From CAZSSH01 sp964609825 (GTDB taxonomy: Bacteria; Verrucomicrobiota; Lentisphaeria; Victivallales; Victivallaceae), in NCBI GenBank assembly GCA_964609825.1, contig CAZSSH010000002.1, forward strand, positions 186,001 to 250,000: a stretch of DNA of 64,000 nt, in the 5' to 3' direction. This document shows positions 43,297 through 51,305 of the stretch, in pieces. Position 1 is the first letter of the stretch. Every line of letters begins with the position of its first letter. The notes beneath the pieces were generated by a model. The model ran no database searches and was not told where the DNA came from. It worked only from the letters and a program-made list of their open reading frames with translations. The position numbers were made by a program, and so were the translations under genes.

Positions 43297-45027
43297 TCAA
43301 ATAATTTTATTGTCAAGGTCATAACGCAATTTTTCGATCACTTGTGCGATCGGCAGCACGCCGAGCTCGCCCTCGCGGCGGCTGCGGACGGAGGCGCTGT
43401 TGTCCTCCATCTCCTTGTCGCCGACGACCAAGATGTACGGAATCCGGTCGTGACGCGCGTCCTTGATCTTGGCACCCAAGCTCGCCGAGCGGTTGTCGAC
43501 ATCGACGCGAAAACCGAGCTTGCGCAGCTCCGTCCTGAGGTTGTTGCCAAACTCGTGCTGACGGTCGGTCAAGGTCAAAATGCGGGCCTGCTCGGGGGCG
43601 AGCCATACCGGAAACGCCCCGGCAAAATGCTCGACCAAAATGCCGAAAAAGCGCTCGATCGAGCCCATCAAGGCGCGGTGCACCATAAACGGGCGATGCT
43701 TTTTGCCGTCCTCGCCGATGTAAGTCATATCAAAGCGCTCGGGCAAATTAAAGTCAAACTGGATCGTGCTCATCTGCCACTCGCGGCCGATGGCGTCCTT
43801 GACCTTGAGGTCGATCTTAGGGCCGTAAAAGGCGCCGCCGCCCTCGTCGACTTCGCACTCCAACCCGGCTTTGCGCACGGCCTTTTCCAGTGAAGCAATG
43901 GCTTTGGCCCAGCGCTCGGGCTCGCCGACGGCTTTGGCCGGACGGGTGGCGAGATAGGGCTTGATGTTGGTAAAGCCAAAGGCCTTCCAGATTTCGAGAC
44001 TGAAGCGCAAGACTTCGGCGATTTCGTCCTCAATCTGGTCGACGGTACAAATGATGTGGGCATCATCCTGCGTAAAGCCGCGGGCGCGGAGCATCCCGTG
44101 GACGACGCCGGACTTCTCATAGCGGTATACCGTGCCGAGCTCGGCCCAGCGCAGCGGCAGCTCGCGGTACGAGCGCATCCGCGACTGATAAATCTCGATG
44201 TGAAACGGGCAATTCATCGGTTTTACATAATAATCCTTGTCATCGATCTTCATCGCCGCATACATGCCCTCTTTGTAAAAGTCGAGGTGGCCGGAGGTTT
44301 CCCACAAGACACTCTGGCCGATGTGCGGCGTATACAGCAAATCGTAGCCGTTCTTATAATGCTCGGCGCGCCAGAAGGTCTCAAAAATATTGCGGATCAT
44401 CGCCCCTTTGGGGTGCCACAACACCAGACCGGGACCGACTTTCTCGGAAATACTGAATAAATCAAGCTCCTGACCGAGCTTGCGGTGGTCGCGCTTGGCG
44501 GCTTCCTCCATCATCGTCAGATAATTTTGCAACTCTTCTTCGGTCGCAAAGGCGGTGCCGTAAATGCGCTGGAGCATCGGATTCTTTTCGTCGCCCTTAA
44601 AGTAGGACCCGGCGATTGACTGGAGTTTCACCGCGCCGACTTCGCCCGAGTTGTCCACATGCGGCCCGCGGCAAAGGTCGACAAAGTCGCCGGTGCGGTA
44701 AAAGGTGATGACGGCATCGTCGGGAATGTCCTTGAGGCGCTCCAGCTTGTAACTCTGGTGATCGGCGGCGAGCATTTTTTCGGCTTCGGCGCGAGAGAGC
44801 TCAAATTGTTCAAACGGTAATTTGCGGCCGATCATTTTTTTCATCGCTTTTTCGATCGCTTTGAGGTCCTCGGGGGTCAGACGGCGGTCGAGATCGAAAT
44901 CATAATAAAAACCGTTTTCCGTCGCCGGGCCGATGTCAAATTTGGCGCCGGGAAACAACTGCTTCACCGCCGCCGCCATCAAATGGGCGGCGCTGTGCCG
45001 GATCGTTTCCAAAGGATACTTGCTCAT
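43297..45027 (-). CDS. thrS: threonyl-tRNA synthetase lacking the TGS domain
   Basis: 576 residues versus ~640 for the usual enzyme. The reading frame begins directly with the editing domain region (SKYPLETIRHSAAHLMAAAVKQLFP), so the N-terminal ~60-residue TGS domain is absent. The class II core is complete: the zinc/active-site cysteine in PMNCPFHIEIY, motif 2 in GTVYRYEKSGV, motif 3 in GSIERFFGILVEHF and the anticodon-binding C-domain. It lies directly upstream of infC, a widespread pairing (thrS-infC-rpmI-rplT). Confidence 0.98.
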   Translation of the reverse strand: MSKYPLETIRHSAAHLMAAAVKQLFPGAKFDIGPATENGFYYDFDLDRRLTPEDLKAIEKAMKKMIGRKLPFEQFELSRAEAEKMLAADHQSYKLERLKDIPDDAVITFYRTGDFVDLCRGPHVDNSGEVGAVKLQSIAGSYFKGDEKNPMLQRIYGTAFATEEELQNYLTMMEEAAKRDHRKLGQELDLFSISEKVGPGLVLWHPKGAMIRNIFETFWRAEHYKNGYDLLYTPHIGQSVLWETSGHLDFYKEGMYAAMKIDDKDYYVKPMNCPFHIEIYQSRMRSYRELPLRWAELGTVYRYEKSGVVHGMLRARGFTQDDAHIICTVDQIEDEIAEVLRFSLEIWKAFGFTNIKPYLATRPAKAVGEPERWAKAIASLEKAVRKAGLECEVDEGGGAFYGPKIDLKVKDAIGREWQMSTIQFDFNLPERFDMTYIGEDGKKHRPFMVHRALMGSIERFFGILVEHFAGAFPVWLAPEQARILTLTDRQHEFGNNLRTELRKLGFRVDVDNRSASLGAKIKDARHDRIPYILVVGDKEMEDNSASVRSRREGELGVLPIAQVIEKLRYDLDNKII

Positions 45028-45081
45028 TTTTTTACCTTATCGTATTTACTGTTAACGTAACACTGTCAACTTTTTATCATC

Positions 45082-45107
45082 AAAACCGCCGGCCTTGCGG
45101 CCCGGCG
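45082..45107 (-). terminator. intrinsic terminator after rnhB
   Basis: Minus strand hairpin, CGCCGG (45107-45102) and further pairs with CCGGCG (45092-45087), one bulged base and a four-base loop, followed by a short TTTT (45085-45082). It lies just behind the rnhB stop and closes the rpsP operon. The T tail is weak. Confidence 0.65.
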
Positions 45108-45109
45108 AA

Positions 45110-45766
45110 TCAAAACAACTTCATTTGCTCCGGGGGCGGCGCAATCAAATCCCGCACCGGCGCAAAACTTTTGCGGTGAATCGGGCACGGCCCGAGTTCG
45201 CGCAACGCCGCCAGATGCACTCTGGTCCCGTAACCCTTGTGCGCGGCAAACCCGTAGCCGGGATACTCCTCACTATACTTGACCATCAACGCATCGCGGT
45301 ACACCTTGGCAATGATGCTCGCCGCCGCGATCGACGCACATCTGGCGTCGCCCTTGACCATCGATTTGCAGGCAACCGGCATATGCTTGACCGGGTTGCC
45401 GTCAATCAGCAAAAAATCGACCTTGGCGAGCTGTGACGCCGCCTGCCGCATCGCCCGGTGCGTGGCCTGCAAAATGTTGATCTCGTCGATCACCTCCGGC
45501 CCGACTTCGGCAATCGCGATCGCGATCCCTGGCAACTCGTACAACCGTTTGGCCAACTCCTCGCGGTCCGACTCCCTGACTTGCTTGGAGTCAAAGACCG
45601 CCGGGACCGGCACGCCAAACGGCAGCACCACCGCCGCCGCCACCACCGGCCCGGCCAGCGGGCCGCGACCGACCTCGTCGATCCCGGCCACAAAATAAAA
45701 ACCCTCCATCCGGCACTCGCGTTCCGGTTGGAGGAGCTCATCGTCTGGACTTAAAAAGCGGTCCAC
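45110..45766 (-). CDS. rnhB: ribonuclease HII
   Basis: 218 residues. It cleaves RNA in RNA-DNA hybrids and single ribonucleotides in DNA. The catalytic acidic residues are in AGIDEVGRGPLAGPVVAA (D29, E30), LLIDGNP and SIIAKVYRD. The first possible start is a GTG at 45766, without a clear ribosome site; an ATG at 45709 (MEGFYFVAGID) is the alternative and would be 19 residues shorter. Last gene of rpsP-khpA-trmD-rplS-rnhB. Confidence 0.95.
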   Translation of the reverse strand: MDRFLSPDDELLQPERECRMEGFYFVAGIDEVGRGPLAGPVVAAAVVLPFGVPVPAVFDSKQVRESDREELAKRLYELPGIAIAIAEVGPEVIDEINILQATHRAMRQAASQLAKVDFLLIDGNPVKHMPVACKSMVKGDARCASIAAASIIAKVYRDALMVKYSEEYPGYGFAAHKGYGTRVHLAALRELGPCPIHRKSFAPVRDLIAPPPEQMKLF

Positions 45767-45775
45767 CTGTTGCGC

Positions 45776-46123
45776 TTATGCGTTGCGCAACTCCTTAACG
45801 CGGGCGGACTTGCCGACCTTGTCGCGGAGATAGAACAGCTTGGCGCGACGGACGTCGCCGCGACGGACGATTTCGATTTTCTCGACACGGGGGCTGTTGA
45901 TCGGGAAAACGCGCTCAACCCCATGACCGGCGGTCACGCGGCGAACGGTAAATGTTTCCTCGACACCTTCGCCGCGACGGCAAATCACCGTACCGACGAA
46001 TTGCTGAGTGCGCTCATTGACCCCTTCAACGATCTTGACGAAAATCTTGATCGTGTCACCAACATTGAACTCATGACGGTCAACTTTGACCTGCTCTGCA
46101 CGAATTTTGTCCAGTATGTTCAT
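45776..46123 (-). CDS. rplS: 50S ribosomal protein L19
   Basis: 115 residues matching L19 throughout: FNVGDTIKIFVKIVEG, TVICRRGEGVEETFTVR, GVERVFPINSPRVEKIEI and RRAKLFYLRDKVGKSARVKE. It sits at the 30S-50S interface. The trmD-rplS-rnhB order is the common one. Confidence 0.98.
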   Translation of the reverse strand: MNILDKIRAEQVKVDRHEFNVGDTIKIFVKIVEGVNERTQQFVGTVICRRGEGVEETFTVRRVTAGHGVERVFPINSPRVEKIEIVRRGDVRRAKLFYLRDKVGKSARVKELRNA

Positions 46124-46136
46124 TTTTTACAAACCC

Positions 46137-46817
46137 TTATTGGTTAAATTTTTCCCACAGGTCGGGCCGACGCTCTTTCGTCAAACGCTCCGACTCCGAC
46201 TGTCTCCACGCCTTAATTTTACCGTGATCCCCCGACAGGAGGATCTCCGGCACCTTCATCCCGCGAAACTCCGCGGGACGGGTGTACTGCGGGTACTCCA
46301 AGAGTCCCTCCGAGTGCGACTCGTCTTTGCTCGACTCGTCGCAGCCCAACACCCCCGGCAGCAGTCTTGCGACCGCATCGGTGATCACCATCGCGGCCAG
46401 ATTGCCGCTGGTGAGCACATAGTCGCCGATTGAAATTTCGCGATCGACCAAAGTTTCGACAAATCGCTCGTCGACGCCCTCGTAATGGCCCGCCACAATC
46501 AACAGATGGTTCTCCTTTGAGAGCTCCCGGGCCATTGCCTGGTCAAACACTTTTCCGCGCGGCGAGGTGTAAATCACCACCGTTTCCGGTTTTTTCAGCG
46601 CTTCTACAGCCTCAAACAGCGGCTCGACCTTCATCAACATGCCGGGGCCGCCGCCATAAGGCTTATCATCCACCGTCCCACGCAAATCGTGGGTATACTG
46701 CCGCAAATCCACGGCATTGATTTGGATCAGATTTTGGTCCGCCGCGCGACCGATGATGCTCTCGCCCAACGGCCCCGGAAAGATTTCCGGAAACAGCGTC
46801 AAAATATCGATCTTCAT
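46137..46817 (-). CDS. trmD: tRNA (guanine-N1)-methyltransferase
   Basis: 226 residues, a SPOUT-class methyltransferase that makes m1G37 in tRNAs and prevents +1 frameshifting. Conserved blocks are DILTLFPEIF, DDKPYGGGPGMLMKVEPL, IVAGHYEGVDERF, EISIGDYVLTSGNLAAMV and ARLLPGVLG with the trefoil-knot SAM site. Its ATG is directly adjacent to the khpA stop. Confidence 0.98.
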   Translation of the reverse strand: MKIDILTLFPEIFPGPLGESIIGRAADQNLIQINAVDLRQYTHDLRGTVDDKPYGGGPGMLMKVEPLFEAVEALKKPETVVIYTSPRGKVFDQAMARELSKENHLLIVAGHYEGVDERFVETLVDREISIGDYVLTSGNLAAMVITDAVARLLPGVLGCDESSKDESHSEGLLEYPQYTRPAEFRGMKVPEILLSGDHGKIKAWRQSESERLTKERRPDLWEKFNQ

Positions 46818-47132
46818 TTAGTCCAGCACTTCGACGGAAATGCGTTTCTGCTGACGCCCGGCAGCGCCGCTCACCAGCGAGCGGATCGCCATGATGGTCT
46901 TGCCTTTTTTGCCGACGATCTTGCCGATGTCTTCTTTTTTGCAATTGATCCGGATCACATAGCCCTCGTCGTTTTCGACGGTCTCAATGCGGACTTCCTC
47001 GGGGGCGTCCACCAGGGCGCTCACCACATATTGGACGAAGCCCTCGAGATCGCGAATGCTGCCGCCGTTTTTGGACGCGGCAGCACTGCTGGCTTTTTTA
47101 CCGGTAAAAAAACTGATCAATGCTTTAAGCAT
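46818..47132 (-). CDS. khpA: KH-domain RNA-binding protein (KhpA-like) with N-terminal extension
   Basis: 104 residues, longer than the usual ~76-80. A basic, Ala/Ser-rich N-terminal extension (~1-25) precedes the KhpA core: LEGFVQYVVSALVDAPEEV, then the KH loop IGKIVGKKGKTIMAIRSLV with GKKG. KhpA binds RNA and in Gram-positive bacteria works with KhpB in cell-division and small-RNA control. Its place between rpsP and trmD is the standard one. An alternative start inside the extension cannot be excluded. Confidence 0.92.
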   Translation of the reverse strand: MLKALISFFTGKKASSAAASKNGGSIRDLEGFVQYVVSALVDAPEEVRIETVENDEGYVIRINCKKEDIGKIVGKKGKTIMAIRSLVSGAAGRQQKRISVEVLD

Positions 47133-47149
47133 GATATTATCCTTATCTA

Positions 47150-47494
47150 TTACGCTTCAGCCGGGGCAGCAGCCGCTTCGGCTTTGGCCTTGGCTTCGGC
47201 TTCGGCCTTGGCCTTGGCTTTTTTGGACAAGGAGGGCTTGCGCACTTTGTCCTTGAGGCTGACGCCGCCGGTCACCCGGGCGATGATCGCTTCGACTGTT
47301 TCGGTAAACGAAGCACCGACCCCGCGCCAGTAGGCAACGCGCTCGAGATTCACTTTTTCTTCTTTGGTGACGGGGTTGAAAAAGCCCAATTCTTCGATGG
47401 ATTTGCCGTCACGGCTCGAACGCTGATCAATCACCACCACGCGGAAACAGGCCGCATTGCGGGTCCCGGTACGCTTTAATCTTACTCTAACCAT
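47150..47494 (-). CDS. rpsP: 30S ribosomal protein S16 with Ala/Lys/Glu-rich tail
   Basis: 114 residues. Residues 1-80 are normal S16 (VRVRLKRTGTRNAACFRVVV, RDGKSIEELGFFNPVT). The last ~28 residues form a low-complexity tail of Ala, Lys and Glu, encoded by short tandem repeats of GCCAAGGCCGAAGC type (about 47156-47225). It is the first gene of the operon rpsP-khpA-trmD-rplS-rnhB. Confidence 0.98.
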   Translation of the reverse strand: MVRVRLKRTGTRNAACFRVVVIDQRSSRDGKSIEELGFFNPVTKEEKVNLERVAYWRGVGASFTETVEAIIARVTGGVSLKDKVRKPSLSKKAKAKAEAEAKAKAEAAAAPAEA

Positions 47495-47666
47495 TTAATT
47501 TTAACCTCTTTACAATTTCATAATGAGTCGCTGTGCCACGATGTGCCAATCCGGTCAGACGTATTTGCTCCACAGCTACATTTCGCAAAAAAACCGGCGG
47601 CGGCAAACTCACAGGCCTAGAGGATTTCGGCCATAAGTTTGTATCATTGTCGCATATAAGTCCATT

Positions 47667-47694
47667 AATATAACACAAATGTGGATTTATGCAA
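47667..47694 (-). promoter_or_regulatory. candidate promoter of the rpsP operon
   Basis: Minus strand TTGCAT (47694-47689), 16 bases, TATATT (47672-47667). It would give a leader of ~165 bases before rpsP. I see no convincing conserved structure in that leader. Confidence 0.6.
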
Positions 47695-47772
47695 TATTTT
47701 TTTTGAAAAAAAATTGATTTTTAAGGTTTTACGGATTAATGTATAAGCTTTGACAACCAATACGGGACAACG

Positions 47773-50124
47773 ATGAACTTTTTACCCATCCGGCAAATCG
47801 CCGATTCATTTCACCAAACGCTCGAGCAAAGCGACCGCCTCGTCGTCGCCGCCAGCCCCGGCGCGGGCAAAAGCACGGTGGTGCCGCACTGGGCGGCGCA
47901 GGCGCTCGCGGGGCGCATTATTGTACTGGAACCCCGGCGGATCGCCGCAAGGATGGCGGCGGCGCGGATCAACGAGCTTACCGGCCAAAGCGATTACGCC
48001 GGGTTTATGGTCCGCGGCGAGGAGCGTGTCACCAAACAAACACGCATCGTTTTCATCACCGAAGGGATTTTGACCCACATCATGCAGGACGACCCGGAGC
48101 TTACCGGGGTGACCGCCGTCATCTTTGACGAATTTCACGAGCGAAGCTTAAACTGCGATCTAAATATCGCACTCGCGCTCGACATCCAGAAAAATCTCAG
48201 GCCCGACCTCAAAATCATCGTCATGTCGGCCACCATGGATTTGGCCAGAGTGAGCGCCTTTTTGGGCGATTGCCCGGTATTGGAGAGTCCCGGCAAACTT
48301 TTTCCTCTCACCGTCCGCCACGAGGAGGAGCAAGTTGCCCTCAGCGATTTATATAAAATCTGCCTGCGCCGAATCAGTCAGGCGCTGCGAGAGAGTACGG
48401 GCGATCTTTTGGTCTTTTTGCCCGGGTTGCGCGAAATCGACGACTTGGCCAAGCTACTCACGTATGATAACGTCGAAATATTAAAGCTGCACGGCAACTT
48501 GAGTGCCGCCGAGCAGCAGCGCGCGGTTTCGCGCCGCGACCAACGCAAAATTATTTTAAGCACCAACGTCGCCGAGAGCAGCATCACCATTGACGGTGTC
48601 ACCGCGGTGGTGGACTCAGGCTTGGAGCGCAAGCTCGAGTTTGACCCCGGCTGCGGCATGCCGCAGCTCAAGCTTGGCCCGATTTCGCAAGCCAGCGCCG
48701 CCCAACGCGCCGGGCGGGCGGGGCGCACCGCCCCCGGCACGGTCTACCGGTTATGGACCATTTTTGAGCATCAGCAGCGCCCGGCGGCGATCGCGCCGGA
48801 AATCTTATCGGCCGACTTGACCAATTTCCGGCTCGAAGTCGCCCGTTGGGGGGCAAGCTGTACTGATTTATGTTTCCCCGACCCGCCGCCCCCCGGCAAT
48901 CTCGCCGCCGCCGAGCAAAGTTTGATCGAGCTTGACGCCTTTGACCGCGACTTGCACCTAACCGCCATCGGGCGCAAACTGGCCAAGCTCCCGGTACACC
49001 CCAAAATTGGCGCGATGCTGCTCAAAGCGGCGGAGCTCAACTTAACTTCGCTCGGGTGTGAAATCGCCGGGATTTTGGAGGAGCGCGACCGCTTTCAGGA
49101 CTTCAGCTCGGCGGATCTCGACTTGCGGATTATGGAGATGCGGCAAAAACCCGGCAAATTTCAGCAGCAAATCATCATCCGTGACCAGCTGCTCCGGATG
49201 ATGGGCTGCCGTTATCAAGCGTGCGATTTCACTTACGCCGGTTTGCTGACCGCCTTTGCCTGGCCCGAGTGGATCGGCCGCCAGCGCGCGTTTCACAGCC
49301 GCGATTACCAGCTCGTCTCCGGGCGCGGGGCGGTATTGCCGCCGGACGACGATTTGGGGGCGCACGAGTTTTTAAGCGTCTGTCGCCTCTCGGGCGATGT
49401 CAAGGCGCAAATCCGTCTCGCCGCCCGTTTTGACGAGGCATGGATCACGCAACATTTCTTATACCTATTAAAGGAAACGCGCGAAGTCGTGTTTGACGAA
49501 AGCAAAAAGGCGGTCGAGGCCCGGCGGCTGACCATGCTCGGCAACCTCGTGTTAAAGAGTGCGCCCTACCGCCCGGAGCCCGGCGAAATCACCGATGCCT
49601 TGTTTGCCGCCGCCGCCAAAACCGCGCAAGCGCTGCTGCCCGAAATCCCGTTTTGGGAACGCCTCAGCTTTGCCGCGCGCAACGAGCCCGAAACCTATCC
49701 CTTGTGGGACCGCCAAATGCTGCTCGACTTTGCCCGCAATTATCTTCCCGCCGCCAAAAGCTTTGCCGACATCGCCAACCTCGACTGGCGGACAGTGCTT
49801 GCCAACGAGCTCGGGAGCGGCCGCTTGCAGCAGCTCGACCGCGATTACCCGGAGAAATACCGCAATTTCAAAATCGATTACTCAGGCGAGACGCCGCAAA
49901 TTTCCCTCCGGGTCCAGGAGCTCTACGGCGTCAATGTCCATCCGACAGTGGGGCGCAAGCGCATCGCCTTAAAGCTGGAGCTCTTGTCACCGGCGCGCCG
50001 CCCGGTGCAAATCACCTCCGATCTCCCCCGCTTTTGGGCGGAAAACTGGAAGTATGTCCAAAAAGAGATGAAATCACGCTACCCCAAGCACGACTGGCCC
50101 GACCGCCCCGGCGATCCGGTCTAA
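47773..50124 (+). CDS. hrpB: ATP-dependent helicase HrpB-like (DEAH family)
   Basis: 783 residues. The helicase core has Walker A ASPGAGKST (27-35), DEFH (118-121) in place of DEAH, SAT, the SSITIDGV block and QRAGRAGRTAPG. The long C-terminal region ends in WAENWKYVQKEMKSRYPKHDWP, the hallmark of HrpB rather than HrpA. Its cellular role is poorly known. It is monocistronic and divergent from the rpsP operon; the ATG has a GGGA site. Confidence 0.95.
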   Translation: MNFLPIRQIADSFHQTLEQSDRLVVAASPGAGKSTVVPHWAAQALAGRIIVLEPRRIAARMAAARINELTGQSDYAGFMVRGEERVTKQTRIVFITEGILTHIMQDDPELTGVTAVIFDEFHERSLNCDLNIALALDIQKNLRPDLKIIVMSATMDLARVSAFLGDCPVLESPGKLFPLTVRHEEEQVALSDLYKICLRRISQALRESTGDLLVFLPGLREIDDLAKLLTYDNVEILKLHGNLSAAEQQRAVSRRDQRKIILSTNVAESSITIDGVTAVVDSGLERKLEFDPGCGMPQLKLGPISQASAAQRAGRAGRTAPGTVYRLWTIFEHQQRPAAIAPEILSADLTNFRLEVARWGASCTDLCFPDPPPPGNLAAAEQSLIELDAFDRDLHLTAIGRKLAKLPVHPKIGAMLLKAAELNLTSLGCEIAGILEERDRFQDFSSADLDLRIMEMRQKPGKFQQQIIIRDQLLRMMGCRYQACDFTYAGLLTAFAWPEWIGRQRAFHSRDYQLVSGRGAVLPPDDDLGAHEFLSVCRLSGDVKAQIRLAARFDEAWITQHFLYLLKETREVVFDESKKAVEARRLTMLGNLVLKSAPYRPEPGEITDALFAAAAKTAQALLPEIPFWERLSFAARNEPETYPLWDRQMLLDFARNYLPAAKSFADIANLDWRTVLANELGSGRLQQLDRDYPEKYRNFKIDYSGETPQISLRVQELYGVNVHPTVGRKRIALKLELLSPARRPVQITSDLPRFWAENWKYVQKEMKSRYPKHDWPDRPGDPV

Positions 50125-50189
50125 TCAGCCACCCTCCTTCATCCTATCCTTGCTTTGTTTTTGTATCAATAGTGCACTTTTCACAATTG

Positions 50190-50248
50190 TTATGCAAATT
50201 TTACACAATTATTTGATTTTTTTCATTTTTGCTATTGACTTTGCATAA
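50190..50248 (+). repeat. spaced inverted repeat at the LacI-family gene promoter
   Basis: TTATGCAAA (50190-50198) and its exact reverse complement TTTGCATAA (50240-50248) are separated by 41 bases. The right arm lies in the spacer of the promoter at 50235-50262. It could be a pair of half-operators for autoregulation, or chance in AT-rich DNA. Confidence 0.3.
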
Positions 50249-50262
50249 AAATATAGTATAAT
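50235..50262 (+). promoter_or_regulatory. promoter of the LacI-family regulator and carbohydrate locus
   Basis: TTGACT (50235-50240), a 16-base spacer and a perfect TATAAT (50257-50262), the best consensus promoter in the window. Transcription would start near 50269, so upstream in-frame start codons at 50267 cannot be used. Confidence 0.75.
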
Positions 50263-50296
50263 TATATTGGAAAACCCCAACGAAACGATAATATAT

Positions 50297-51265
50297 ATGG
50301 AAAAGAAAATGATAAAACCCAAAAGCTCCGGCGTGCTGGCCCAAGTGGCCGCCCTGGCCAATGTCTCCTCCGGGACCGTGAGCCGGGTGTTTAACAACAG
50401 CAGTTTAATCCCGGCCGAAACGTGCATCCGCGTCCTGGACGCGGCCCGCGAACTCGGCTTCCGGCCCCGCGTCGGTGTGCGCAACCGGCAAATCGCAATC
50501 ATCACCGAGCCGCCGCAGCATACCGCCATGGGCGGGTATGTCAACAGTTTGACGCAGTATATTTGTTTTGCCCTCTCGCGGGCCAATGTCGAAATCACCA
50601 TGATCACCGAGGACCGGATCGACAATCTGGCCGCCCACTGGTTTGACGGGGTGATCGGGATTGCCTGGCAGGAGCGCACGATTGAGCTCTTAAAGGGTTT
50701 GCGCAACGTCCCGGTGGTGTGGACAAGCGACAATCACGCCGATCACTTTCACAGCGTGTACTTTAATGCGCGGCAAGCGGGCAAACTTGCCGGCGAATAT
50801 TTGTGGAGCAAGGGTCACCGGCGGCTGGCGGTGATCCATGAGAGCGACTACTCCGGGATGCAGCGCATCGCCGGAGTGGAGGACGTCTTTCACCGGCCCG
50901 GCTCGTTTGTCCTTAAGGTGGTCAACACCATGCCGCTGCACCTGGCGGTCAAACAATTGATCGATGCCAATTGCACGGCGGTATGGGTCACCGGCGAAGA
51001 TATGAAAGTACTTGAGGTCAACTGGCTGATTCAGGAACTTGCAGGCAAACGCATCCCCGAGGAAATTTCGCTCCTCGGCTTTGAGAACCCCGGCATCTCC
51101 GAGTTTCAGCGCCCGTCGCTGTCGGCGATTTACTGCCCGCTGCAGGACTTGGCTGAGAAATCAGTCGAGCTCATCCTCGGCGAAAAACATGAGAAATTGC
51201 AAAAAGTCGAGCTCCCGACACGCTTAATCGAGCGCAACTCGGTGGCCGATATCAACCGCAAATAA
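50297..51265 (+). CDS. LacI-family transcriptional regulator
   Basis: About 322 residues. An N-terminal helix-turn-helix (VLAQVAALANVSSGTVSRVFNN) and hinge precede a periplasmic-binding-like sugar-sensing domain (FHSVYFNARQAGKLAGEYLWSKGHRRLAVI; ISLLGFENPG). The DNA-binding start SSGTVSRV is the standard LacI recognition-helix region. Translation starts at ATG 50297 or ATG 50309; ribosome sites are weak. It precedes a GH50-like lipoprotein, a pseudopilin and an SSS transporter on the same strand, so it probably controls them in response to a sugar. Confidence 0.9.
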   Translation: MEKKMIKPKSSGVLAQVAALANVSSGTVSRVFNNSSLIPAETCIRVLDAARELGFRPRVGVRNRQIAIITEPPQHTAMGGYVNSLTQYICFALSRANVEITMITEDRIDNLAAHWFDGVIGIAWQERTIELLKGLRNVPVVWTSDNHADHFHSVYFNARQAGKLAGEYLWSKGHRRLAVIHESDYSGMQRIAGVEDVFHRPGSFVLKVVNTMPLHLAVKQLIDANCTAVWVTGEDMKVLEVNWLIQELAGKRIPEEISLLGFENPGISEFQRPSLSAIYCPLQDLAEKSVELILGEKHEKLQKVELPTRLIERNSVADINRK

Positions 51266-51305
51266 CAAGCGCCCTGGGGCGAGGAATATCTAGGAAAGGA
51301 TCACC

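Noticed and set aside
43284..43316. Promoter TTGACA/TATAAT upstream of infC
   Set aside because: The boxes are near-consensus but 21 bases apart, too far for a normal promoter.
47487..47678. 63-codon frame upstream of rpsP
   Set aside because: Overlaps the rpsP start and its predicted leader; no ribosome site and no family resemblance.
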